Shown piece by piece: positions 1 to 8,590 of a stretch of DNA of 64,000 bases. Numbering within the stretch: the stretch's first letter is position 1; every line of letters begins with the position of its first letter. The notes under the pieces are model-generated. The model worked only from the letters and a program-made list of their open reading frames with translations. It ran no database searches and was not told the DNA's origin. Both the position numbers and the translations under genes were made by a program. This DNA is from Candidatus Latescibacterota bacterium (GTDB lineage: Bacteria; Latescibacterota; UBA2968; UBA8231), in NCBI GenBank assembly GCA_022827835.1, contig JAJEIO010000061.1:124001-188000 (forward strand). Reading direction: 5' to 3'.

Positions 1-1027
1 CGCCGAGTTGGGCTTGCAGGCGACCTAGCCGCTCGGCCAGCACGAGATAGGGCTGGAGCTTGCCGTGGATTTCGGGATCGACCGAAGGGGCGTTGACTGC
101 GTTGCGAATGACGCGGCCCATCAGCACGTCGCCGACCTGTTCGGCCACCTGCAAGGCGACATTGGCTTGGGCTTCCTTGGTGGAGGCCGCCAGGTGCGGC
201 GTGCAGATCACGCGGTCGTCAACCAAGAGGTCCACAAGGGTCGGTGGCTCCTCTTCAAAGACGTCTAAGGCGGCACCGGCGACCTTACCCGAGTTCAAGC
301 CGCGCAGGAGGGCCTCCTCGTCGATGATGCCACCACGGGCGCAGTTGATTAGATAAACCCCGTCTTTGCACTGCGCAATCTCGGCGTCAGAAATCAGGTG
401 CTGGGTCTGGTCGCTGAGATGGGTGTGGACCGTGATGAAATCCGCGGTAGCGTAGATTTCGTCGAGGGATGTTAGATGCGCGCCGTAGGAGAGGGCCATC
501 TCTTGGCCGATATAGGGGTCGTAGCCGAGGACCTTCATGCGAAAGGCTGTGGCGCGCGCGGCCACCTCCCTCCCCACGCGACCCAAGCCGATCACGGCGA
601 GGGTCTTGCCGGCCAACTCGACGCCGACGAATTGGCTGCGTTCCCACAGCCTCTTTTTAAGCGAGGCCGTCGCCTGCGGGATGTGCCGCGCAAGGGAGGC
701 TATGAGCGCAAAGGTGTGCTCGGCGGTCGATAGGGAATTGCCGCCCGGAGTGTTCATGACGATGACGCCGTGGCGGGTTGCCGCCTCTACGTCGATGTTG
801 TCGAAGCCCGTGCCGGCGCGGCCAATGACCCGGAGGCGTGGCGCGGCGGCGAGCACCTCGGCCGTCACTTTGGTCGCGCTGCGCACGACGAGTCCCTCGT
901 AGTTGCCGATGCAGTCTAGGAGCGCACTCGGCGACAATCCACTGCGCACATCTACTGCGACCCCGTCGTTGGCTTCGAGGATCTCGACGCAGCGGGGGTC
1001 CATCTTGTCGCTGATCAGTACTTTCAT
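1..1027 (-). CDS. serA: D-3-phosphoglycerate dehydrogenase, 3' end outside the window
   Basis: Oxidises 3-phosphoglycerate with NAD, the first step of serine synthesis. About 342 residues are visible; the reading frame is open to base 1, so the C-terminus (possibly with an ACT domain) is missing. The frame reads MKVLISDKMDP, then GRAGTGFDNID, a Rossmann GLGRVGRE near residue 150, and the D-2-hydroxyacid dehydrogenase catalytic set: Arg in NCARGG, Glu in DVFEEEPP and His in TPHLAAST. AGAGGACC directly precedes the ATG at 1027. It starts 8 bases after the engB stop and is probably the last visible gene of the tig-clpP-clpX-engB operon. Other 2-hydroxyacid dehydrogenases share these motifs, but GRAGTGFDNID and the AASTKEAQ region fit SerA best. 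Confidence 0.93.
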   Translation of the reverse strand, partial: MKVLISDKMDPRCVEILEANDGVAVDVRSGLSPSALLDCIGNYEGLVVRSATKVTAEVLAAAPRLRVIGRAGTGFDNIDVEAATRHGVIVMNTPGGNSLSTAEHTFALIASLARHIPQATASLKKRLWERSQFVGVELAGKTLAVIGLGRVGREVAARATAFRMKVLGYDPYIGQEMALSYGAHLTSLDEIYATADFITVHTHLSDQTQHLISDAEIAQCKDGVYLINCARGGIIDEEALLRGLNSGKVAGAALDVFEEEPPTLVDLLVDDRVICTPHLAASTKEAQANVALQVAEQVGDVLMGRVIRNAVNAPSVDPEIHGKLQPYLVLAERLGRLQAQLG

Positions 1028-1035
1028 GGTCCTCT

Positions 1036-1629
1036 TTAGGTTGCGTTGCCCACTAGCGCCTCAGCGATCCACCCTGTAATGTCGTTCTGCCCGCGGCCAT
1101 CGACTGCCGAGAACGCCACAAAGGAAAGGCCGGCGAGCGATCCTTGGTCATCGAGTTGGTCGAATAAGTGTTGCAGCTTGTTGCGCGACAGTTTATCCGC
1201 TTTGGTAAAGACCAGCAGGAAGGGCTTATCTAGGGTGCGCAAGTGGTCGATCATCTGCCAGTCCAAGTCGGTGGGGCCGTGCCGGGCATCGATGAGCTGC
1301 AACACCGCGCACAATGGCTCGCGATTGGCCATGTAGTTACGGATGAGCTGGCCGAGTTGTAAGCGCAAGCCCACGCCACCGCGCACGTACCCGTAGCCAG
1401 GCAGATCGACCAAGTAGAACTGCTCGTTGGCTAGGTAGTAGTTCAACTGCTGGGTCTTGCCGGGTACCGTGCTGGTGCGCGCCAGCTTCTTGCGCCGTAC
1501 TAACCTGTTGATCAGCGAGGACTTGCCGACGTTGGAGCGCCCCACTAAGGCGATTTCAGGCAAGCCGTCCACGGGCAGATCGGCCGTGCGGACCGCGCCA
1601 ATTATGAATTCGACCGAGGAAAAGCGCAT
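1036..1629 (-). CDS. engB: Ribosome biogenesis GTP-binding protein EngB/YsxC
   Basis: A small GTPase of the TRAFAC class needed for assembly of the large ribosomal subunit. The 197 residues match the family length. The P-loop GRSNVGKS lies at residues 30-37, the G2 threonine in STVPGKTQ, G3 DLPG at 75-78 and G4 TKAD at 142-145. It sits 16 bases downstream of clpX and just ahead of serA on the same strand. EngB next to lon or clpX is a familiar arrangement in bacteria. Nothing is unusual in the sequence. Confidence 0.96.
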   Translation of the reverse strand: MRFSSVEFIIGAVRTADLPVDGLPEIALVGRSNVGKSSLINRLVRRKKLARTSTVPGKTQQLNYYLANEQFYLVDLPGYGYVRGGVGLRLQLGQLIRNYMANREPLCAVLQLIDARHGPTDLDWQMIDHLRTLDKPFLLVFTKADKLSRNKLQHLFDQLDDQGSLAGLSFVAFSAVDGRGQNDITGWIAEALVGNAT

Positions 1630-1645
1630 CGCCGGGGCTTGAAAA

Positions 1646-2896
1646 TTAGGCGCGTTTGCGCCGCATCTCTTCGTCTTCGCTGCTGTACTGCTCGATCCCG
1701 CGCTCGATCATTTCGCCCGTAACTTGCAGACGCGTCACGCCTTCTTGAGAGGGGGTATCGAACATGATATCCATCGTGGCCTGCTCTAGAACTGAGCGCA
1801 GGCCGCGGGCCCCAGTGCCCTTGTGAACGGTCAAGGCCACTATCTTGCGCAGGGCGTCCTCGGTGAACTCGACCTCGACTCCGTCCATGGCGAAGAGCCG
1901 CTGCGACTGCTTGATAATGGCGTCGTGCGGCTCGGTGAGGATGCGGAGCAAGTCGTCCTCGGCGAGCTCGTCCATAGTGGTGATTACAGGTACGCGGCCG
2001 ACAAATTCGGGGATCATGCCGTAGGCGAGCAGATCTTCGGGCTGCACCAGCGGCAATACGTCTAAGGTGTCGGAATCGCGTTCATCGTCGCTGTCGGCTC
2101 CAAAGCCCATAGTGCGCTTGCCGACCCGTTGGCTGATGACCTTGTCTAGCCCCTCGAAGGCTCCGCCGCAGACGAAGAGGATATTGCGGGTATCCATCTG
2201 GATCATCGGCTGTTCAGGGTGCTTGCGGCCCCCCTTGGGCGGGATGTTGGCAGTGGTGCCTTCTAAAATTTTGAGCAGTGCTTGCTGCACGCCCTCGCCC
2301 GACACGTCGCGGCCCACCGAAGGCGTGGCACTCTTGCGGGCAATTTTGTCAACCTCGTCGAGATAGAGGATGCCCCTTTCGGCGCGGGGCACATCGTAGT
2401 CGGCCGCTTGCAAAAGGCTCACGAGGATGTTCTCCACGTCTTCGCCCACGTAGCCGGCCTCGGTGAGAATGGTGGCGTCGGCAATGGAGAAGGGAACTTG
2501 CAGGAATTTTGCGAGAGTTTTGGCCAGTTCGGTCTTGCCAGTGCCGGTGGGGCCGATGAGCATTACGTTGCTTTTTTCGAGCTCCACCTCGTCTAAGTCA
2601 ACTTTGGTGCGGATGCGCTTGTAGTGATTGTACACGGCGACCGCGAGGATTTTCTTGGCCCGCTCTTGGGCGATGACGTATTCGTCGAGAAAATCCTTGA
2701 TTTGGGTCGGCCTAGGCATCTCGGCGGTCTCCCAGGGGAGAGTCTTTTGCCGCTCCTCGGCCAAGACGTCGTTGCACAGCTTGACGCACTCGTTGCAGAT
2801 GTGGACCTGGGGGCCGGTTATGATCTTGTCAACTTGGTTGTGGCTGCGCCCGCAGAACGAGCAGCGCGGGTCGCTTTGGGGGGGCCGACGGCGCAA
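1646..2896 (-). CDS. clpX: ATP-dependent Clp protease ATP-binding subunit ClpX
   Basis: AAA+ unfoldase that feeds tagged substrates to ClpP. The N-terminal C4 zinc-binding domain uses Cys12, 15, 34 and 37. Walker A GPTGTGKT is at 115-122, Walker B is LYLDEVDK near 180, the pore loop is GYVG and the sensor region contains MIPEFVGR. At 416 residues it is of normal length. The start is TTG at 2896: AGGAG overlapping the clpP stop codon stands at a good distance and no ATG or GTG fits before the zinc domain. It lies 9 bases after clpP, so the two are cotranscribed. Confidence 0.97.
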   Translation of the reverse strand: MRRRPPQSDPRCSFCGRSHNQVDKIITGPQVHICNECVKLCNDVLAEERQKTLPWETAEMPRPTQIKDFLDEYVIAQERAKKILAVAVYNHYKRIRTKVDLDEVELEKSNVMLIGPTGTGKTELAKTLAKFLQVPFSIADATILTEAGYVGEDVENILVSLLQAADYDVPRAERGILYLDEVDKIARKSATPSVGRDVSGEGVQQALLKILEGTTANIPPKGGRKHPEQPMIQMDTRNILFVCGGAFEGLDKVISQRVGKRTMGFGADSDDERDSDTLDVLPLVQPEDLLAYGMIPEFVGRVPVITTMDELAEDDLLRILTEPHDAIIKQSQRLFAMDGVEVEFTEDALRKIVALTVHKGTGARGLRSVLEQATMDIMFDTPSQEGVTRLQVTGEMIERGIEQYSSEDEEMRRKRA

Positions 2897-2905
2897 AACA
2901 AGCTC

Positions 2906-3514
2906 CTAGATTGGGGAAGGGGCTACCTCGACGCGCGATGGAGCGATGATCTCGTCGATGATGCCGTATTCGACGGCTTCTGCGGCCGACATGAAAAAGT
3001 CGCGCTCGGTGTCGCGCTCAATGCGCTCCAGCGGCTGACCAGTACAATCGACTAATACCTCGTTGATCTGCTGGCGCATGGCGATGATCTCGCGGGCGTG
3101 GATCTCCATGTCGGCGGCTTGGCCGCCAATGCCGCCCATGGGCTGGTGCAGCAAGACGCGAGCGTTGGGCAGGGCTTGGCGCTTGCCCTTGGTGCCGCCG
3201 GCCAATAGCACGGCTCCCATGCTGGATGCTTGGCCGATGCAGATCGTGGAGATGTCGGCGGCCACGTATTGCATGGTGTCGTAGATGGCCATGCCCGCCG
3301 AAATTAGCCCGCCAGGGGTATTGAGATAGAGCGCGATGTCCTTTTTGGGATCTTCAGACGCGAGAAAGAGCATTTGGGCGATGATGAGATTGGCGATCGC
3401 GTCGTTGATGGGAGTGCCGGCGAAGATGATGCGGTCCTTGAGCAGCCGCGAGTAGATGTCGTATGAGCGCTCTCCTCGGCCGGTCTGTTCGATGACCATT
3501 GGAATCAGCGACAT
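2906..3514 (-). CDS. clpP: ATP-dependent Clp protease proteolytic subunit ClpP
   Basis: Serine peptidase that forms the proteolytic double heptamer capped by ClpX. The nucleophile Ser98 sits in GQASSMG, the catalytic His123 in LLHQPMGG, and the acidic member in the RDTERD motif near residue 170. The 202-residue length is typical, and a short N-terminal propeptide is likely. ATG at 3514 follows the tig stop by 3 bases, the conserved tig-clpP-clpX order. Confidence 0.97.
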   Translation of the reverse strand: MSLIPMVIEQTGRGERSYDIYSRLLKDRIIFAGTPINDAIANLIIAQMLFLASEDPKKDIALYLNTPGGLISAGMAIYDTMQYVAADISTICIGQASSMGAVLLAGGTKGKRQALPNARVLLHQPMGGIGGQAADMEIHAREIIAMRQQINEVLVDCTGQPLERIERDTERDFFMSAAEAVEYGIIDEIIAPSRVEVAPSPI

Positions 3515-3517
3515 GAT

Positions 3518-4762
3518 TTATACCTTTTCCTCTTTGATTTCGGCTTTGGCGATGAGGAACTCGATGACTTTTTGATCTTCCAACTCGCGTCGCAGTCCCT
3601 CCACGTTCTGCAAATCGGCAGGTTGGACGCCAGCGCGGGCGGCGGCGAATTGGGCAAACTCTTCGTCCGTTACTTCGACCTTGGCTTGTTGGCGCACGCT
3701 TTCGAGCAGTAGATAGCTCTTGAGCTGGTGCGTGGCTTGGGCTCGCTCTTCGTCGCTGTGGCTATGGTCGTGATCGTGGTCGTGGTCGTGGTCGTGACTG
3801 GCCTGCTCTCCCTCAAGCGAGTCGAGGTAATTATCGACCATGCTCTCGGGCAATTCAAAGTTGTTTTTTAGGATGAGCTGGCTGATCAACTCGCTGCGCA
3901 GGCGCTGTTGGGCCATGTATTCCCAGCGCTGTTGGATTTGTTCGCTGAGGTGTTGGCGCAAGTCGGAGAGGGTCTGGAACTGTTCGCCGAGGTCTTTGGC
4001 GAACTCGTCGTCGAGTTCGGGCAGGGTGCGCTCGCGCACTTCGTGGGCTGCCACTGCGAAATGCGCGGTCTGGCCGGCGAGCTGTTCGTTGGGCAGGTCC
4101 TCTCGGTAAGCGAAGCGGACCTTGCGCTCTTCGCCAGCGCTCATGCCGACGAGGGCCTCTTCAAACTCGGGGCTGAGGGCATTCTCGTCGCCGATGAGGA
4201 TGTGGCGCTTCTCGTACTTGTCGCCAATGACGGGCAAGCCGCTGTCGTCGAGGCGCTGCAAATCCGCGACGAGCACGTCGCCGTTGGCCAACGGTCGCTC
4301 GACGACTTGTTCGGTGGCGTGGCGGCGGCGCAACTCTTCTAGATGCTCGCTGATTTCCTCGTCGGCCACCTCGTGTACCATGCGGGTGGCGGCGAGATTT
4401 TCGTAGTGCTCGGCGGTGATTTCGGGCCAGATGTCGAAATCTGCGGTGAACGTTAGGCTTCCCCCCGGCTCGTGGTCGAGTTGGGAGATTTTGGGGGGTG
4501 CGGCCGGCCGCAGGCCTGCTTCGCGCGCGGCTTCTTCTAGTAGCGAGGGGAGGAGGTCGCCGAGGACTTCGCCGCGGATGGAGCTGCCGAAGCGCGCTTC
4601 GACGATCCTGAGCGGCACTTTACCCTTGCGGAAGCCCGGGATCTCCAGCCGCTTTTGGTAGCGGCGCAGGGCCTTATTGACGGCGTCGTCAATGCGCGCC
4701 GCTTCGACTTCGACGGCCAGCTCGCGTGCCCACTGTCCCTTCTCTGTGACCTGTGTCTTCAC
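3518..4762 (-). CDS. tig: Trigger factor with a His/Asp-repeat insert
   Basis: Ribosome-associated chaperone and prolyl isomerase. The N-terminal ribosome-binding domain contains the signature GFRKGKVP near residue 50; an FKBP-type domain lies around 150-250 and the helical C-terminal domain follows. The start is taken as GTG at 4762, preceded at 9 bases by AGGA; an in-frame TTG at 4771 lies too close to that site. An unusual run of alternating His and Asp (about 13 residues, bases 3765-3805) interrupts the C-terminal domain and is encoded by a perfect 6-bp tandem repeat. It heads the clp operon and lies 60 bases downstream of tRNA-Leu. Confidence 0.94.
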   Translation of the reverse strand: MKTQVTEKGQWARELAVEVEAARIDDAVNKALRRYQKRLEIPGFRKGKVPLRIVEARFGSSIRGEVLGDLLPSLLEEAAREAGLRPAAPPKISQLDHEPGGSLTFTADFDIWPEITAEHYENLAATRMVHEVADEEISEHLEELRRRHATEQVVERPLANGDVLVADLQRLDDSGLPVIGDKYEKRHILIGDENALSPEFEEALVGMSAGEERKVRFAYREDLPNEQLAGQTAHFAVAAHEVRERTLPELDDEFAKDLGEQFQTLSDLRQHLSEQIQQRWEYMAQQRLRSELISQLILKNNFELPESMVDNYLDSLEGEQASHDHDHDHDHDHSHSDEERAQATHQLKSYLLLESVRQQAKVEVTDEEFAQFAAARAGVQPADLQNVEGLRRELEDQKVIEFLIAKAEIKEEKV

Positions 4763-4822
4763 GAAACGCAATCCTACAAGGTAGGGCGCACCACCTGTCC
4801 GGACAGTGCGCTCGTTTATTCA

Positions 4823-4909
4823 TGGTGCGAAAGGGGGGACTCGAACCCCCATGCCCTTTCGGGCACTAGATCCTAAATCTAGCGCGTCTACCAGTTCCGC
4901 CACTTTCGC
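4823..4909 (-). tRNA. tRNA-Leu(UAG), CCA encoded
   Basis: The minus strand folds as a class II tRNA. The acceptor stem is GCGAAAG/CTTTCGC, the D arm has TGGCGGAACTGGTAGACGC, the anticodon stem is CTAGA/TCTAG around loop TTTAGGA (anticodon TAG), a long variable arm follows (TGCCCGAAAGGGCA), and the T arm is GGGGGTTCGAGTCCCCC. The 3' ACCA is in the DNA (4823-4826). It decodes CUN leucine codons. It stands between its own promoter and tig, so read-through into the clp operon is possible. Confidence 0.97.
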
Positions 4910-4959
4910 TGTACCGGATAAATCTGCGCCTGAGGAGGGTTATAGCCCAAGCGCGAAGG

Positions 4960-4989
4960 ATAATATCAGGATTTATACTACCGGGTCAA
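4960..4989 (-). promoter_or_regulatory. Sigma-70-type promoter for tRNA-Leu (and probably tig-clpPX)
   Basis: On the minus strand TTGACC (4989-4984) and TATTAT (4965-4960) are separated by 18 bases. The predicted transcription start is roughly 45 bases before the mature tRNA 5' end. The -35 box overlaps the glyQS stop codon. It is the best promoter-like match in this stretch and no terminator is seen between the tRNA and tig. Confidence 0.65.
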
Positions 4990-6359
4990 GGGATTTGCCA
5001 AGCGTCCATGCCACTCTCAAGGTGGGTGCGCAGCTCGGCTATGGGCACCCGCTCTTGGGCCATGGTGTCGCGGGCGCGCACGGTGACGGTCTGGTCCGCT
5101 AGGGTGTCCGAATCGACCGTTAGGCAAAACGGCGTCCCCACCTCGTCCATGCGCCGGTAGCGGCGGCCGATCGCGCCGCCCTCGTCGTAAAAGACCCGCA
5201 TGTAAGGCCGGAGGTCCTCGGCGATTTGCCGGGCGATGTCGGGCATGCCGTCGCGCTTGACGAGGGGCAATACCGCCGCTTTGATCGGCGCGATGCGCGG
5301 GTGAAAGCGCATTACCACTCGCGTCTCACCCCGGACCTCTTCCTCGTGGTATGCTTCGACTAGGCAGGCCATTAGCGTGCGGCTGGCCCCTATTGAGGTT
5401 TCTACGACGTAGGGCACGAACTTGGTGCGCTGTTCCTCGTCGAAGTACTTGAGCTGTTTGCCCGCAAACGCTTCGTGCTGCGACAGGTCGTAGTCGCCGC
5501 GATTGTGGATGCCCTCGATCTCGCCCGGGCCAAAGGGAAACTCGTACTGGATGTCGAAGGCGGCGCGGGCATAGTGGGCCAGTTCGTCGCCTTGGTGTTC
5601 GTGCCAGCTCAGCTTGCGCTCGGGCAGGCCGATTTGCGCGAACCACTTCCAGCGCTCCTCGCGCCAATAGTCGAACCACTCGTCTTGGGTGCCCGGCGCG
5701 ACGAAATACTGCATCTCCATCTGCTCAAATTCCCGCGTGCGGAAGAGAAAGTTCTTGGTGTTGATCTCGTTGCGGAATGCCTTGCCGATCTGGGCGATGC
5801 CGAAAGGCAGTTTCTGGCGCGTCGCCGCCTGCACGTTGAGGTAGTTGACGAAGATGCCCTGCGCCGTCTCGGGGCGGAGAAAGACGCGCGCACTGTCGTC
5901 TTCGAGCGGGCCGACGAAGGTCTTGAACATCAGGTTGAATTGCCGCGGGTCGCTCAGTTCGTTGCCCTTGGGGCTTTTGATGTTGCGCTCGCGCAGTAGA
6001 GTGCCCATCTCCTCGGCGCTCAGGCCCGCTACGTCAATGCCGTTTTCTTCAAGGAGTTGGTCGAGCCGAAAGCGCTCGTTGGTCTTGCGATCTTCGACCA
6101 TCGGATCGGTAAAGCTATCGACGTGGCCCGATGCCTCCCACACTCGCTGATTCATGAGGATGCTGGCGTCGATGCCCTCCACGTCCTCTCGGTAGGTCAT
6201 GGCCTTCCACCAGACCTCTTTGATGTTGCGCAACAGCTCGACGCCCAAAGGGCCGTAATCCCAGCAGCCGTTGAGGCCGCCGTAGATTTCCGAGCTTTGG
6301 AAGATAAAGCCTTTGCGCTTGCACAGGGATACTAGTTTTTCCATTGCGTCGTCGGACAT
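4986..6359 (-). CDS. glyQS: Glycine--tRNA ligase, homodimeric class II type
   Basis: Charges tRNA-Gly. The 457-residue chain is the single-subunit alpha2 form: WDYGPLGVELL near the N-terminus, class II motif 2 around FRTREFEQMEMQYF, motif 3 in ETSIGASRTLMACL, then a C-terminal anticodon-binding domain. The start is ATG at 6359, 6 bases after GGAG; a longer open frame to 6407 overlaps recO and lacks the family sequence. It lies 16 bases downstream of recO and closes the proC-to-glyQS run. Confidence 0.95.
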   Translation of the reverse strand: MSDDAMEKLVSLCKRKGFIFQSSEIYGGLNGCWDYGPLGVELLRNIKEVWWKAMTYREDVEGIDASILMNQRVWEASGHVDSFTDPMVEDRKTNERFRLDQLLEENGIDVAGLSAEEMGTLLRERNIKSPKGNELSDPRQFNLMFKTFVGPLEDDSARVFLRPETAQGIFVNYLNVQAATRQKLPFGIAQIGKAFRNEINTKNFLFRTREFEQMEMQYFVAPGTQDEWFDYWREERWKWFAQIGLPERKLSWHEHQGDELAHYARAAFDIQYEFPFGPGEIEGIHNRGDYDLSQHEAFAGKQLKYFDEEQRTKFVPYVVETSIGASRTLMACLVEAYHEEEVRGETRVVMRFHPRIAPIKAAVLPLVKRDGMPDIARQIAEDLRPYMRVFYDEGGAIGRRYRRMDEVGTPFCLTVDSDTLADQTVTVRARDTMAQERVPIAELRTHLESGMDAWQIP

Positions 6360-6375
6360 GAAAATCTCCAGTAAG

Positions 6376-7155
6376 TTAGACGGGTAAAGCGGCCTTGTTG
6401 AGGCCATCGAGAAAGTCGAGCGATTTGAGCCGGCTGTGTTCGCCCCCGTGGTACTCTAGAAAGCCGCGTAAGGCCATGCGGATCTCGCCGCGCTGGGAAG
6501 GGGCTTGGGGGAGAGCTTCCTGGCTGTAGGTCCTAAGACCCTGGAGGTCGGCGAGAAAGTGCAAGCTGCGCTGGGCTAAGCGCACTCCGTTCCCAGGGCC
6601 GCAGGCGGGGCACAGGCCGCCCCCTAGGGCTGCGCTGAACCACGACGAGGGGCCGACTAGTTCGCGTTGGCAGGTAATGCACTGGCGCAGCTCTGGGCGG
6701 TAGCCGAGAGCCGCGGCGGCGCGTAGCTGGAAATACCAAAACAGCGATTCGACCTGTTCTGGCTCTACCTCGGCGAGTCCGTGCAATACTCCAGATAAGC
6801 ACTGGTAGAGTCGGCGGTTGTTTTCGCCCTCGATCGTCAGGCGGTCGACTAGCTCGCAGGCGGCGCTGCCAAAGGAAAGTCGCTCTAGGCTTTGCGATAA
6901 GTCGGGCGCAGGTTTGAGCAGGGTGCACTCGCTCAGGGTTTGCAGATCGCGGGTTTCTTTGACGTAGCAGACGGCTTGGACCTCGGTCATCAAGCCGAGC
7001 GCGGCCCCGAACCGACTTTTGGGCTTGCGGGCACCCCGGGCCATGGCCTTGAGCTTGCCATACTCCTGAGCGTACAACGTCACTAGGCTGCTGGTTTCGC
7101 CCATGCGCATGGTGCGCAGTACGATGGCGCGCGTTTTGACGATAGTGCGCGGCAC
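6376..7155 (-). CDS. recO: DNA repair protein RecO
   Basis: Helps load RecA at gaps together with RecR. It has an N-terminal OB fold (TRAIVLRTMRMGETSS, GKLKAMARGARKPKS) and a helical domain with a C4 zinc knuckle made of CITC and CPAC. The 259 residues are normal. The start codon is GTG at 7155, four bases after the stop of the divIC-like gene. Its place before glyQS is seen in many bacteria (recO next to glycyl-tRNA synthetase genes). Confidence 0.93.
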   Translation of the reverse strand: MPRTIVKTRAIVLRTMRMGETSSLVTLYAQEYGKLKAMARGARKPKSRFGAALGLMTEVQAVCYVKETRDLQTLSECTLLKPAPDLSQSLERLSFGSAACELVDRLTIEGENNRRLYQCLSGVLHGLAEVEPEQVESLFWYFQLRAAAALGYRPELRQCITCQRELVGPSSWFSAALGGGLCPACGPGNGVRLAQRSLHFLADLQGLRTYSQEALPQAPSQRGEIRMALRGFLEYHGGEHSRLKSLDFLDGLNKAALPV

Positions 7156-7159
7156 GGCG

Positions 7160-7441
7160 TCACTCGCCTTCTTCCGTAGGTAGGGGGATGACCACCTCGC
7201 CCGGCTTGACCAAGCCGAGATCTTCGCGCGCGACTCTTTCGATGAAATCGATGTCGCTTTCGAGCAGTTTTAGCACTTGGCGCAAGCTGTCTGTTTCAGC
7301 TTCTAGTTGTTTCACTTGGGCTTCGAGTTCCGTAAGGGTCTTTTCTTCCTGCCACACCTTGTAGAACAGCCCGTTGCCAAAGGCTATGTACGCCACCAGA
7401 GCGAAGAAGGCGATCAGCAAAATTTTGGCTGTTTTAGTCAC
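7160..7441 (-). CDS. FtsB/DivIC-type septum formation initiator
   Basis: A 93-residue bitopic protein with a short cytoplasmic N-terminus, one membrane helix (about residues 6-24) and a periplasmic coiled coil (LTELEAQVKQLEAETDSLRQ), ending in a short segment with VAREDLGLVKPGE. That tail is typical of FtsB/DivIC, which links FtsL and FtsQ in the divisome. GTG start at 7441, 7 bases after proB. The fold is clear; the choice between FtsB and DivIC naming is not. Confidence 0.88.
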   Translation of the reverse strand: MTKTAKILLIAFFALVAYIAFGNGLFYKVWQEEKTLTELEAQVKQLEAETDSLRQVLKLLESDIDFIERVAREDLGLVKPGEVVIPLPTEEGE

Positions 7442-7448
7442 GTCGATT

Positions 7449-8558
7449 TTAGAATAAGACGAGGTCGTCGCGGTGAATGACCTCTTGGGCGGGACGGCCT
7501 AGTGCGCTGGCGACTTCGGGCGAGTTCATGCCTAATATGCGGCGCAGTTCAGAGGCCGAATAGCGGCACAAGCCCCGTCCCAGCTTCTCGCCGCGCTCGC
7601 CGATCACCTGCACTACGTCGCCAGCGGCAAACTCGCCCTCGCAGGAGACGACCCCCACTGGGAGCAGGCTCTTGTCCTGCTCGGCGATGGCGCGTTGGGC
7701 ACCGCGGTCAATCACCGCACTGCCGCGACACTGGCTGGCAAAGCCGATCCAGCGATGCCGGCTGTTGAGCTTGCGACCAGTCGGCAGAAAGAGCGTCCCC
7801 TGTTCGCAGCCAGCGAGGATGTGGCGCAAGCGGTGTTTGCGCCCGTGCGCGATGACCGCCATTTCGCCGCAGGCCGTCAAAAGCCGAGCGGCCCGTAGTT
7901 TGGTCGCCATGCCGCCACTGCCGCGGCCGTCGACCGACCGACCGATCATTCCCTCTAGGTCGAGGCTGTCTTGGCTTACTTGGTTTACTAGCTTGCCTTC
8001 GGGGCCGCTCGGCCCGAAGGCGTGGTAAAGTCCCTCGACATCCGAAAACATGACCAGCATATCCGCCCGGATCAGGTTTGTCACATAAGCGGCGAGCATG
8101 TCGTTTTCTCCGAGTTGACGTCGGAGTTCAACAACGGCGACGCTGTCGTTTTCGTTGATTAGGGGCACGGCTCCATAGGCGAAGAGGTTGCGAAAGGTGT
8201 TTTCGAGATTTACGTAGCGATGGCGGTCTCCGAGGATATCCTCGGCGGTTAAGAGTACTTGGCCGATGGGCACGCCGCGGCGGTGGAATTTGTCCTTGTA
8301 GATATCCATCAACAGGACTTGGCCGATGGCTGCGAGAGCTTGCAGTTGGGCGATGTTGTCTGGGCGTCTATCCAACTCCATCCGCCCCATGCCCGCGGCC
8401 ACCGCTCCTGAGGTGACGATCGCAACTTCCAACCCCTGTGCGCGTAGTTCGATTACGTCCTCGACGAGTTGGCTGACGACCTCGTCGTCGAGCTTGTGGC
8501 ACTGAGTGGTCAGGGCGCTGCTGCCAATTTTGACTACCAGCCGCTGCACCTCGCTCAT
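7449..8558 (-). CDS. proB: Glutamate 5-kinase
   Basis: Phosphorylates glutamate in the first step of proline synthesis. The amino-acid-kinase fold starts LVVKIGSSAL, with VTSGAVAAG, INENDS and the GTGGM-like segment GRGSGGMATK; a C-terminal PUA domain follows (GVVSCEGEFAAGDVV). The start is ATG at 8558, giving 369 residues, the family length. A GTG at 8594 would overlap the hisF stop as GTGA and is the alternative. The open frame extends far upstream antisense to nothing but across hisF; that part is not ProB. proA is not in the window; proC heads the same run. Confidence 0.93.
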   Translation of the reverse strand: MSEVQRLVVKIGSSALTTQCHKLDDEVVSQLVEDVIELRAQGLEVAIVTSGAVAAGMGRMELDRRPDNIAQLQALAAIGQVLLMDIYKDKFHRRGVPIGQVLLTAEDILGDRHRYVNLENTFRNLFAYGAVPLINENDSVAVVELRRQLGENDMLAAYVTNLIRADMLVMFSDVEGLYHAFGPSGPEGKLVNQVSQDSLDLEGMIGRSVDGRGSGGMATKLRAARLLTACGEMAVIAHGRKHRLRHILAGCEQGTLFLPTGRKLNSRHRWIGFASQCRGSAVIDRGAQRAIAEQDKSLLPVGVVSCEGEFAAGDVVQVIGERGEKLGRGLCRYSASELRRILGMNSPEVASALGRPAQEVIHRDDLVLF

Positions 8559-8590
8559 CAGTGCCTGCCGCGACACTTGGCTAGCCTCGG

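Noticed and set aside
5477..5497. TGCGACAGGTCGTAGTCGC, similar to the accessory-region palindrome
   Set aside because: It is inside the glyQS coding sequence, has a different spacer and is not near a start codon.
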